Of a stretch of DNA of 64,000 bases, positions 36,948 to 48,205 are shown one piece after another; the first letter of the stretch is position 1, and each line of letters opens with the position of its first letter. Position numbers and translations under genes: made by a program. The stretch is from Galaxea fascicularis (lineage: Eukaryota; Cnidaria; Anthozoa; Scleractinia; Euphylliidae), in assembly GCA_948470475.1 (NCBI GenBank), contig OX419344.1, positions 19,742,225 through 19,806,224 of the forward strand. The letters are read 5' to 3'. Below the pieces are notes generated by a model, which was given only the letters and a program-made list of their open reading frames with translations, made no database searches and was not told the origin of the DNA.

Positions 36948-39900
36948 CTACAATTCATATGCTCCTAAAAAGTTGACAGTATGATCCCCTTCGATCGTAC
37001 CCGGGCCCATAAGTCGTATGGACACCATACTTGACTTCTTCATTGCAAATACGGCACCGGAATAAGTTGCCTCTTCGCCTTTTACAATTTTTGACAAATA
37101 GATAGTTCCGTTGACAAGAATTTCAAATCCCGTCCTTTCAGCGTCCGTTTGAAGTAAATGAAACTGGCAGTACACGAAGTATCGACCATCTCTCGGTATT
37201 TCCAAGGACGTATTTGTTGACTTCATGCCTCCAGCAAGGTGCGATGTTGGACACGTTGAACACCAACGCGAAAATTCTGTGAAGTAAACAATACAGTCTA
37301 AGACCTTCGGGATGAGTAGGAGAACAGACACGTGACTGTTGTTGTCCGTAACCAACCTAGCCATTTGTGGAGAGAAATAGTTAGCAAATCGGACAGAAAC
37401 TGTATTCGCAGTAAATATGACTTTCTAAAGGGGAGTTTTCCCAGTAAGAAAATGTAATTAGGCTAACCATTCTAACCATTTTTCAACAAACAAATTAACA
37501 AACAGCCAAACAAAGATACGAAATAATGCAGAACAAAATCAAACAAGGCAAGAAAAACTAAAACACTTGTTATTCAGTTTGTTTTTTGATACTTTGAAAC
37601 TGGTGTGGCATATTTTCCGGCTAGTTTTCACCCAGCTCCCATAAAGTACCGCGATGACTTAATCGAAGAAATTAAAGGTCACTAAACATACTATGGCGCC
37701 ATATACCATGAAATCATTACAACATTGGTACAATCATTGCATCAAAATTTTAAAATGTGAGGTTGCATTACACTTTCGCTTGGAACTTTAATGGGAGAGA
37801 GAGGGAGTGTTGTATTCAGTTCAATTTTAGCAAAATCTTTTGCTTGTGTGATGAGATTTTTCATGGTTTTGGAAGAACAAAATTCAACTTACCAAGTCCA
37901 TCCGAAAATCGAAATTTGCGGCCATCGCTTGTCAAGTGACCAGATGATTTCTGCTTTGAAATCAGGATACGGGGTAGTATATCAGTTAAAACATAGCTGT
38001 TATAGGCGTCAATCACAGGACGTTTACGTTAACGGAGTGGGATCGAATCGTCAACGGAAACAAACATAGCGATCAATGTTAACATAACTAATTGCATATC
38101 ATAAGTCCCTTTAAGCGATTAATTCTTTTTTTCCCGCAATCAAACGGCGATTTTCTCACTATTAAGTCCAACTCAAATGTACAGTCAAAAATGTCCGGAG
38201 AAATGTCTTCCATATAGTGATTGAGAACACGACCATGAGATATACAGTAGGGCCGTGTTTGCTTACTATAGGCCTTCTTACGGGCCAAACGTATCCAACC
38301 TTTGTAAACAAGTTTAAATGTAAAGATCTGTTAGCCGAGCTCTGTAGAGAATCCTGCGGACACAAGTGTATCTCAGCTGTAAATAATCAGTAAAAACGTC
38401 TCAGGTTACAACTGAAGTAACCTGCACCATGCATGTGTACCTCGACTAGAGAAGGTGATATAGTGACGTCACCACGCATTGCCGAAACCTCAGAACACCC
38501 CTGAAATGACAACATCATACATCAGGTATTAAGTTCAGTGATGCTGTGGTTAGGAATGACACTGGAGCACGACTCGACTTGTTTGAACTGTTTTCTCTTT
38601 AGTTTACAAATAGTTTGCTATTGCGATTTTAACCAGGACTTTATGTTTGAGCTAAAGTTTAAGGTTGGGAGATGGTTTCCTCCCAAACACCATGAACTAA
38701 AGCAAAAACAACATCACAGACGGCATCGGTCGACGGCCCTTTTTTTTTGTGGGTGTTGGCAGATCAGTCCGCGTAAGAATGAAACACGTTGTACGTGCGC
38801 GTAATGTAAGACACCTGTTACCGACCGCATATCGAACACTTGGTCAGTTGTTTATAACTTATTCACTTGCTTATTTTACAACCACATTATCACATGACCA
38901 GACGGAAATCTGACTACTGAAGTGTAAAACATAGGTTGAGTTATCACCTTTGATCCTGGTTGACCTGGAGGGCCTGGGGGCCCGGGATAGCCTGGATCAC
39001 CCTAACCAACAGAAATGATAAAACTCACATAAAAACAAGATTCAATTAACCTACTCAATAGTTTATATCAAATGAATATTATCTAGGACTATTTGAAAGG
39101 ATTTTGGTGGATCTCAGGGACTTCCCTGTTTGTATACGAAGTCTAAACAGTGTCCATTAAAACCCTGTGACTCTCAGAAGTGATTAGCATGAACCTTCTC
39201 CTTACAATATCAATACCAGCAGACAGATGATGAAAATAGACAAATTTATCAATCAGAGGGTGTTACTTTGATATAACTCTAAATTCTCTTAACTAGTATA
39301 CAAGGATCTGTTTTGTAGCTGGAAAGGAGAATTAATAATCGGATCTTGCATTGGGAGTTAAAAGGTTAAAAGGAGGTTCGACTCCGACCTTACGTGACAT
39401 ATGGAAATCTTTGCGAGTTAGATTCCCTGTCAGATCCCGAAAAGACAACCCAGAGGAACAGCACTGATACCTGAGTGAAGTGTTTGTGATCATGAGTCAC
39501 TTGACTCTGATATAATGACGTCCGCTCAGATTTTCGAAACGTCACTCAATGTCATCTAAAGCAGTTGTTCTTAGGACTACACTTAATCAGCATACGATGA
39601 TGTGGCTCAATACAAGTCGTTCTTTGTTAAAGGGTATATGCTCTCATACGTACCCTAGGTCCATCTCGACCATCTCGTCCATCTTTCCCATCTTTCCCAT
39701 CCCGACCATCCTTTCCTTTGAGTAGCGGAGCAAGTTTCTTTAAGAGGTCCTCAAGGGCCATTGAGTTGAACTCCAAAGGCCTTGTGTCTTCAGATTTTTT
39801 GGTCAAGGATATAACATCCTAGGGCAAAATAACGTAAATCCGTGGTTGATTTTTGTTTAAAATAATTTGTATGCATGCTAGTGCTAGAAGTTATGTTGTC

Positions 39901-40874
39901 AGTGAGTTGATAACGCCTGGCTGACACGCCACATAAAGACAAGAAATAACCAAACATTTTTCTTAATTTGCTCATGAAGCAATTTTAAGTCATTACGTTT
40001 CTATTGTGTCCTTCTGATGTGTTGTTTTACACTTGCGAAATAAAACATTGACATGAGGTTTTGTCAGTTAAATTGCACCGCTGTAAATCGCTTACACCAT
40101 GTAATCATCTGTCTGTGAGCGAGAACAAGGTTAAGATGCGTTATTTTTTATGTTGATCCAAAGTAACCCAAAGTAGATCGTATTCCAAGTGGAAAAGTAA
40201 AGTGATGCCCTTTATCTGGCTTGCTATGTTTATGATATGAGCGTAAATGAATAAAAGCCGCATGTGGAAGTCTAGGTATTTCAAAAACAAAAAGCAATGG
40301 ACCAAAAACGAATGAAAGAAAATTAATGAATATAGAGATGTAGGCCGTACGTAGAACTATCCAAAATTTCCCTTCTGGTATCACTTACATTTTCGTGCAG
40401 GTCTTTCCTTACTCTTTTTTCCGCTTTTTCTTCGCTTGAAAAGCCAGTCAGCAGTTCCTGGCGCCTGGATGGACCTGCTTCAGTATGTATGAACTCATTC
40501 ATGCCCAAGCTATCAGGAATCTGACGTTTGTCGATTGTATGCTTCCTCTCCTCTCCAGTTGTCGTTTCTGCTAGAGGTTGCGTTCTCGCTAAATTGGCCA
40601 TTTGGGCGGGGTTTATTCCAGTTATCCGGTCGTCATATCCCACATCAATGCTTCGTCGTCTGCGAACAAGATTCAGTGCCTCATGAATCAGAGCACCAGG
40701 GTTGGTGGCAAGCTCTTTAGCTTTATGTTTTGTCAAACCGGAAGCAGCAGGACGTGCATTGTCGTGAGCCTTACTCTGGCATTGAACCACAATTACTACA
40801 GTAGTTATTACGTTCAACAAAATGTGGGAGCTTCTTCCGAATCCCATCGTCAGATGTGATGAAGTAAACCTCAA
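36948..40874 (-). CDS. Ectodysplasin-like collagen-TNF ligand
   Basis: Type II membrane ligand of the TNF superfamily. Minus-strand exons in transcript order: 40874-40389, 39818-39654, 39001-38948, 37950-37893, 37276-36948; total 1092 nt, 363 residues, phases consistent. A hydrophobic segment at residues about 17-33 is a signal anchor; RRRR at 71-74 is a furin-type cleavage site; a short leucine-rich stretch precedes 13 uninterrupted Gly-X-Y triplets (197-235), the second half on a 54-nt exon typical of collagens; the TNF homology domain starts near HLTSDG (about 240) and includes DGRYFVYCQ and a C-terminal FLGAYEL. This order (anchor, furin site, collagen, TNF) is that of vertebrate ectodysplasin, and the length is close. 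It would be shed as a collagen-stabilised trimer and bind a TNF receptor. The TNF domain is short (about 124 residues), so a small extra exon between 37950 and 38948 is possible. A second Met at residue 10 may be the real start. Confidence 0.85.
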
Positions 40875-41996
40875 ATCTGAAAATCAGGTGGAAAGAAGAA
40901 CTTTTGTGTGTGTGTGTGTCAGTAGGCTTGGTAATGATAAAGGTTAAGGGGGCACTGAGGTGAAGAAAGGTCTCAGTGTTCAGACTTCAAGCAGACTTCG
41001 TGCGGCTTTACCTGATAAGTAACAAAACAACAATAGATTCTACTTTAGTTAAAGATACACTACTTCTCACTTCTGCTCAAGATACACAACAACCCATTAC
41101 TGCTCAAGTAGTGTTGATAACTTCAACGATCACTCACATCTTGATTAGTTAAAGATAGTTGCTAAATGGGCGTATCCGGGTAAACCTCAGTGACCAATTT
41201 TGCGAAAAACAATAGTCTGATCCTAATCAGGGACACTCATCGTTGAAGCCCACGGTAGGCTTTCATGATGGAGTTAAACAAGAACTGAAACAGGCTCAAA
41301 GAATTGAACACTGTCATCAGTAGCATGTACTCACTGAAATAATTATGGAAAGTAAGTCATTCTTAGCTTCCACTGACGAAACCAATGTTCGTCAGAAAGA
41401 GGATATAGTCATATATTGTACAAGTCACGAGTCTAGCTCGGTATGTTATGAAATCTTTACCAAGTGAAGGGATGGCCAAACAGTTTGTCGACATGCCCGA
41501 ATTTTGTGATCTGCGAGAAGCATTTAACATTTAGCCCTTCCTCAGAAAATGTCGATTTCTAGTTTCATATTTTTACACTGCACAAGTATGGAATTAACCA
41601 AACACACCCTAATGGTGGTCAATTCACGTTGCAAGAATATATTAAATGATCGGCCAAAAGAAACAGCTAAAGGTAATTACTGAAATAAATAAATAAGTCA
41701 ACATTCTACCCTTTCTCCACGAAGGAATGCAAATTCAAACAAGCTACCAGGGAGGCAAACAACTGAAACAAACACGGACAGGACGATAGGGTTACAATCA
41801 AATTAACGAGAGCGCTAACGCGCGATTTTTATATCTTTTCCCTGCAATGAAGAGGTCACTCGGGAACCAGAGGGGAGGGGGAGGGAGGTGGGCGAGTATG
41901 GCTTATTTTTAATTTTTAATTATCCGCTCAGATATTTAGGAAAGTGAAACAACAACAGATAGAGCACATGCGGGCCATCCTATCTATCCGCGCGTG

Positions 41997-42170
41997 ATCC
42001 CAAATCATGATAAATTGTAATTATGTTGAACTGAAGCCAGATAAATAAAGGTCACTTACCTCTTAACTATTATATGGTTCTGTTTGTTTTAATGTTGTTT
42101 CGGGTCGATTGACTTCTCGTCCTAAAAGTTAACTTTATTTATCTGGCTTACAGTTCAACATGATTTGGGA
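41997..42170. mobile_element. Short MITE with GATCCCAAATCAT ends
   Basis: Left GATCCCAAATCATG and ATGTTGAACTGAAGCCAG pair with CTGGCTTACAGTTCAACAT and GATTTGGGATC on the right. The left arm has a 15-bp insertion relative to the right. No ORF. Confidence 0.65.
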
Positions 42171-45100
42171 TCAAAAGATGCAATATTCCAAATTTTATGA
42201 AGCATCTTCGTCAATCGCTTGACTCAAAGCGATATCAACCGTTGCAAATTATAGTTATATGTATAAGATTAGTTTAAATAGCATATCAATACGACAAGCG
42301 CGCTTCGTCACACAGATAACATGGTATGCCTGTGGATAACGGGAAAATCTTGGATGTCCCCCTCCGGAAGTTGTATTTCCAGAGCATCGCTGGCTTAAAA
42401 TTTGCAGTTTAATTCTCTGGCCGAAACTGTTAGGAAAGCAGGTGTCGATGAGAAACATATGTATCACCTCAACTGTCAAGTTTTCACCCTTAACAAGCGA
42501 CCAAATTCTTCGTCAAGTTCGGTCATACAAGATTTTATTGTGTAGATGTTAAGGGCAATGCAACAGAAAAGTTTTTCTTTCGAGTGCCTTCCCATTTCCT
42601 TAGCTTAAAGACCACTGCGTTTAGTTAATTAAGGTTAATTGGAAATTGAGTTGAAGTTGTCAAGTCAAGAAATATTGAGCAGGTGGATACGCGAAGGTTA
42701 ATTTGAAAACAAGCAGGTCACAGCCGCCATTTTTCGTGGTTTGATAAACCTTCATGGGAGCTTACGATTTCATTTCATCCGTTCATTAATTTTCCTTTTC
42801 TTTAAGTAAATTACTTAAGATCTCAAGATCTTAATGAGAGTTGTCATCTGTGGACCAACAATGTTTACATATTAGCATTTCCTTTGATAATGATACGGCT
42901 TCAAAGAGACTAACAAGCTGCGCTTTTCTATACAAGAGCGAGCAACTGTTTCAAGGAACTGTAACTTCTCCCATTAGCTCACGACTTTACGAAGTATTTT
43001 GACATCAAGATATGCGACAGGCATGGGCTTAATTCAATGTTAATTTCTTATCTGTAAAGAAATTAAAGCGGCAACGCCTTACAAACAATTGTGTTTACAT
43101 TTAAATTCTGACCCAAACGTCAACAAGTCTCTTGCTGAAAGTTTTGTTTTGATTATTCTTTGTCATAATCCATTTTTCATTTCTTTAAATTTCCCTGAAA
43201 AAGTTTCGAATCAGCTGGGTTTTTGTTTTTTCGTAAAATCTAATTAGCGTCTCGGAATCAGGCTAATTCTATCTTCAAAAACAGGTAATATAGTTAACAA
43301 GATTAATCTCTTCTTTTGAGGTCAATGATTGATTATTAACAGCACTCTCATGGGCTTTTGACAAGTTTCACTAATCCAAACCTACCTTGGTATCGTCAAG
43401 AAATCTTAGCCTTGTTTTATGCATCTTAAAGTGGGACGACACTGGAGGGCGCTCGCTCGTGTTTGACAGTTTCTCTGAGCGTTCCCTGCTCGGATGTACT
43501 TTTATTAAAGCATTACCTATTCTTACACGGCATAGCAGGTGGCAGTTAAAGTCGGTTAGCAGATGAGTAGCGGACGCTTTGCTTTCCAAATGCTGTTTTG
43601 GTCTGCGCCATGGTCCACATACAACGAAGATGAGATGGTAGCCTTGCCTTTTCAATCTCATATTTGGGATTTGGGGAAGCCAGTCGAAGTGTGTAAAACT
43701 TAACGGATGATTAAGGCTGGTATATATCTTGTTATATCTAGCTAGAAGCTTATCTGTCCTCGAGATGTACTGAAGACACTTTGGTTGGAACATCTCCAGC
43801 ATTATCAGGTATTGCAACTGATTTTTCTCTTCAAATGCAAAAACATCTCAAGAAAAAGAAATCTCTAAAAGAAATATCAACTTTATATGAAGGAATGTGC
43901 TTTGAAAGGATTTTTGTAGCGCTCTGTTTTTGTATGCTGGTCGAAATGACCGACGTAGCCAGCATTGTATAACGGTAAACGTTGCTTTTTAAGGTTCCCC
44001 TATTTCGTCAACGGACAAATATCATCATTATTTTAGATTGAGTCAAGAGAATTGCGGAAAAAACAACTAAGGCTAAGCTAATTCTGTAATACTTATGTGC
44101 TTTAATTTTGAACAACAAAAAAGCATGTTTAAAATGTTGTAAACTCAGGAAAATACTTTAAAAGACCAGGGAATACTGTCTGGCTTGGATAGGAATGCAC
44201 AGAATTGTTTTCAAGCGCGTTTAAAAAGTTTTAAAGAGACCTTTGTTATATCAACAGCTCGTGTGATTTGTAGTTACCATGACAACAGTTATTTACATGA
44301 ACTTGGCCCTGTCATCTTGTTACGAATTCTTGGAACAGCTTTTAAAAAATGGCCTCAAATTAAAGTTTATCTGACTAACTTTCCTAGCACCTAGCTACAC
44401 TTCCTCTGGTGCCGGAGTAAGCAATATCGGTGCGATCAAGTTAGACATGACAACAGAGAAATGACTATTATTTCATCGAATGACACGAGGTGATACGTTT
44501 TTCCACGACAATTCTACATTCAGCCAAAAGAGAATAATTTATCCTCTCTTGATTCAGCCGATTCTACATTTATGGGAGTCATATCTATTATGCACCCTAC
44601 GCATAATTTATATACTCCATAAGCTTCTATGATTGCCGCTTAGCGGTACTCCTCACAGCTATTAGGAAATAGAGAACTGAATTTGGAATAGCAGCTTGGC
44701 CGAGTGGTTGAGAAACTTGTCATGGCTCAACTTAAAGTAAGCTCCAAGAAACAGGAGAAAACTGTCGTACTTTATTATACAAATGTGTCTTCTCGGTGAT
44801 ATACAGTTTTCTGAAAGCGGCAAACAGCTTTGGAAATAACAAAAAATGATAATTTTTCAAGGTGGCTTATGCTAGTTCTGATCATACGTTAGTCAAGTCA
44901 TACACATCATCTCTGCACATCGTAAAATAAACTTACCTTGTAATTAAAATAAAGAAGCGGAGAACAGAAATAAAACTTACCGAAGGAATTCACTGTTATT
45001 CAAATGCACAGCCGTTGACGAGGTTAACGCTACTTAAGGTTTAAGTCATATACGACTCTTTCTGCCGTATTTAGTATCATTTCCTTATTATCTGTGGTAA

Positions 45101-45440
45101 TTTATGCCATGCGGTATCAACCTGCAAGAGGTGCCTAACAATGACAGATAGGAAAACCCGCTAGCTATTGTACTGCAAAGTGCTTGAAACAAAGAAAAAA
45201 CTACTAAAATCTAACAATATACGCCTTGCAGATTTCAATTTTTATTTAAAAAATGAAAAACATGAATGTGAACTGAAAATTGGGATAGTCAATTCCGAGT
45301 TTGCTATGTTGCAGCTAGTTATCTTGTTCAAGCGACGGACCTAGTTTATGACGTTGGCTTCAGAGAAGGAAGTGTTGTTGGACTAATGAACTTTACAACC
45401 AATAGGAACGGGATGAGGTTTTAAAATGTTCCCTTTGTAA

Positions 45441-45656
45441 AAGTTGAATGTTTCCTTTCCCGCGCGCCCGATTAACCTCAGGGATATAATAAACATCTTA
45501 CGAACCTCGTTTTCTCAGGTCCATACTGTAAGTTACGGTCCTCGTTTTTCCCGTTGATTTTTGGCCCGCGCGCTTCCTGCTTAGACCATAAGCGAACAGG
45601 AAAAAACTCGGTCCGTAACTTACAGTACGGACCTCGAACTCGGTTAGTAAGAGGTA
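45441..45656 (-). mobile_element. MITE family copy 2
   Basis: Reverse-oriented relative of 35489-35667. Internal arms GTCCATACTGTAAGTTACGG and CCGTAACTTACAGTACGGAC make a strong hairpin around a GC-rich loop with CCGCGCGCTTCC. Confidence 0.75.
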
Positions 45657-46136
45657 TGGATTTCAACAATGATCAAGGTCGTGGTGATAATGGTGACGAT
45701 GGCGATGACCATGGTAATGACGATAAAGAAGATGGCATCGAGAAATGACAGATGGGATAAAGGACGAAATCCAGTGACAAGCAAACTTAACGCTAATTAA
45801 AGTCGATAAACTCGCGGCCTTTGTCCGCTCGTTTCCTGACTTACAAAAAGAACATTTTATAAAGTTTTTGCCTCAATCTCGAATCTTGATGATTTTAATA
45901 TTGAATGAGTTTCCAAACAAAAAAGGCGAGAAACTGTGCCGAACAGCTTAACTTAACTCCGGCAAAACTATCTAAGGCAATCTTTTTCAACTTCACTAAA
46001 CTAAATTTAATGTGTTGGTTGAGCTCAACATTATTTAGATTTGCTGCGTCTATCTTATTTCGAAAATCTGCTGTTTTTCTTGGTTTTCTCTGCTTACCTT
46101 TGTTTTAAGTTGACTTGTTTTAATAATTTATTTATA

Positions 46137-46190
46137 ATGGTAATTGAACTGAGTGGAGTGCAATTTGTATAGGTAATCACATGATTCCGA

Positions 46191-46226
<36 letters not shown>

Positions 46227-46295
46227 TCAAAGACCAACAAAATTGCACGAGCCTGTAGGGCGAGTGCAATTTGTGGTCTTTGAAAAAATTTACGA

Positions 46296-46331
<36 letters not shown>

Positions 46332-46895
46332 GTGATTGCTTATTAATAATACACTTGAAAAAATAGACTACTTATAAAGCTTCAAGCCCATACATTGACT
46401 ACTGAGGTACGCAGAAGGCATTGCCCTCGATCTTCCGAAACTTGGAGAAGCTTCGAAAATATCCGGAGGTCACCGGAAGTGTTCGGGTAATCTTCGGTAG
46501 TGTTCGGGTAATCTTCGGAAATGTTCGGGTGATCGTCGGATATAGTCGGAAGCATTCGGGTGATCTTCGGAAGTGTTCGGCGATCTTCGGAAATCTTCGT
46601 GTGGTCTTCGGAAATCTTCGGAAGGTTTCACACGATATTCGGCGGTCTTCGAAATACATCGGTTGGTCTTCGGAAGTCTTCGAGTCTTCGTTTTAACTTC
46701 GGAAATCTTCGTTGTAATTTGCACTGGTGTTACACTTTTTTGCACTGGTGTTACACTTAAACTGCACTGCTCTCCGCCAATCACAATCGAGTAATTTTTT
46801 CAAGTGTATTATTAGGTCTGAAATCATACACCTGATTTCAAAATCACAAGTATGATTTTCGACCAAAATTGCACGACACGAAGTTCAATTACCAC
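46137..46895. mobile_element. Non-autonomous element with terminal repeats, internal hairpin and minisatellite
   Basis: Ends ATGGTAATTGAACT and AGTTCAATTACCA. Inside: a long near-perfect hairpin at about 46150-46345 (arms CGAGTGCAATTTGGAATAAA and complement), then a degenerate tandem array at 46430-46720 of about 22-bp units related to TCTTCGGAAGTGTTCGGGTG, then a TTTTTTCAAGTGTATTATTA block that mirrors AATAATACACTTGAAAAAAT near 46345. ORFs across the array are repeat artefacts. Confidence 0.65.
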
Positions 46896-47422
46896 TTTAT
46901 CACACCCATTTTGAAATTACACAGTTTTTAGTCAATATTAATATTTGTTTAATGTTCACTTCAGGAAAACCAGTTTTAAATCTTAAAAAAGGATGTGATT
47001 TAGAGCAAAAAATGGTGCAATTGCACTGTTGAGAGCCAATCAGATTTCATGAATGACGAGTGATTTCAAAATGGGTGTAAACCACTGCCTTCTCCATTTT
47101 ATTTATTTACGACCTTTTCCTATTTTTATTCTTAGTCATCACATCCCTTTCGTGTTTTCTCTCAGTTCACGTAACGCTTTTGCATTCTTCTTCTTGATTT
47201 GCATTTGAAAAGACAATCTCGAAAACCGTGAACATGTTTGAATTGCAAATTTCTGCTAAATTATTCATCTCTTGTTCGCCACCACGAGGAACTTGTTACA
47301 ACAACAAACGACCGTAAAATTTAACTCCGTTATTATAGTGGTTTCCGAGCCAAGTTCGATGTCGTCGACCTATTGGCAGAATTCTGTTGGTGCGGGATAA
47401 ATTTTAACCCAGTATAAACAGC

Positions 47423-48205
47423 ATGGTCGCAAGCATTGCAAGATTTGTGTCCCAAATGGAAGACATTGAGCTTCTACGACAGGTAATTACTCGGTACTGT
47501 TATCCAAGTTTTTATGATACCTCGTTTTGCATGGAATATATGGGAATATATATGTTCCCTGTCCGTAATTCCACAAACCCACGATTTTATCAAGTGAATT
47601 CATATTACATCAAGCTTCGACATCCCAGTTGTAAAGTACAGCATCAGTAAATTTGCACATAGTTTTGGCGCGAATAATTAATGCTAAATTTATCGATGGT
47701 TGAATATTAATTTGGAGGAGGATAAGAAGATTTACATTCAGTTAGAGAAAATCTTTTTGCGCATGAATCGAGACGATTCTGGATGACTTTACAACTTGGG
47801 GTATTTAATCTAAAATCTCAAAACCTGTGTTTTCTGAACTCTTCGGCCTTATTTACTGAGTTATTCGCAGTCTTAGAGAATGGTCTGAATTTTTTAACAG
47901 TGCTGTGTAATTCATTTGTTTTCAACTATGCAAGTTATTTTGATTAGAAGTAATGCACTGGCAGACCCGGTAGACTGAAAGAGAGGTCTCCCCTCTAGGA
48001 AGGGGCTTTATCCCATCTCTAAATTACTTTGTGCTCACCACCCATCGCTTATTGTGGTACTTTGGTACCACTTGAAAGATCGTTTTTCAAACTAAGAATA
48101 TACTTAGGTTGGCTTCACGTGGCTAATAGGAGCTATTTTCCTTCTTGGTTTTAGGTGGAAGTCTTATTTGGAGGTCTCAGGGACACGCCAAAACAGGACA
48201 AGTAA
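47423..48205 (+). CDS. Possible 36-residue microprotein, two exons
   Basis: ATG at 47423 opens a 20-codon exon (47423-47482) ending in CAG before GTAATT; a phase 0 acceptor at 48154 (TTGGTTTTAG) leads to 48155-48205, 16 codons and TAA. The joined product starts MVASIARFVSQMEDIELLRQ and continues VEVLFGGLRDTPKQDK. It reads like a short amphipathic helix followed by a charged tail, with no signal peptide. I do not recognise it. The intron is 672 nt. There is no clear poly(A) signal just downstream and no paralogue in the window, so it could also be the first two coding pieces of something longer read differently, or chance. Confidence 0.35.

Larger units (their letters stand above)
40905..47422. 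other. Intergenic left of the possible microprotein
   Basis: Besides the inverted-repeat elements listed (41997-42170, 45441-45656, 46137-46895) I see no supported exon. A 148-codon minus-strand ORF at 43371-43817 has no domain, signal or splice context that I recognise. A tRNA-Leu-like A box (TTGGCCGAGTGGTTGAGA) near 44696 suggests a SINE remnant. Confidence 0.4.

Noticed and set aside
43371..43817. 148-codon minus-strand ORF
   Set aside because: Longest unassigned ORF, but no signal, domain, repeat or splice sites that I can recognise; could be chance in this size of window.
46399..46794. Several ORFs of 66-104 codons on both strands
   Set aside because: Translations of the 22-bp minisatellite; both strands open because of unit composition.
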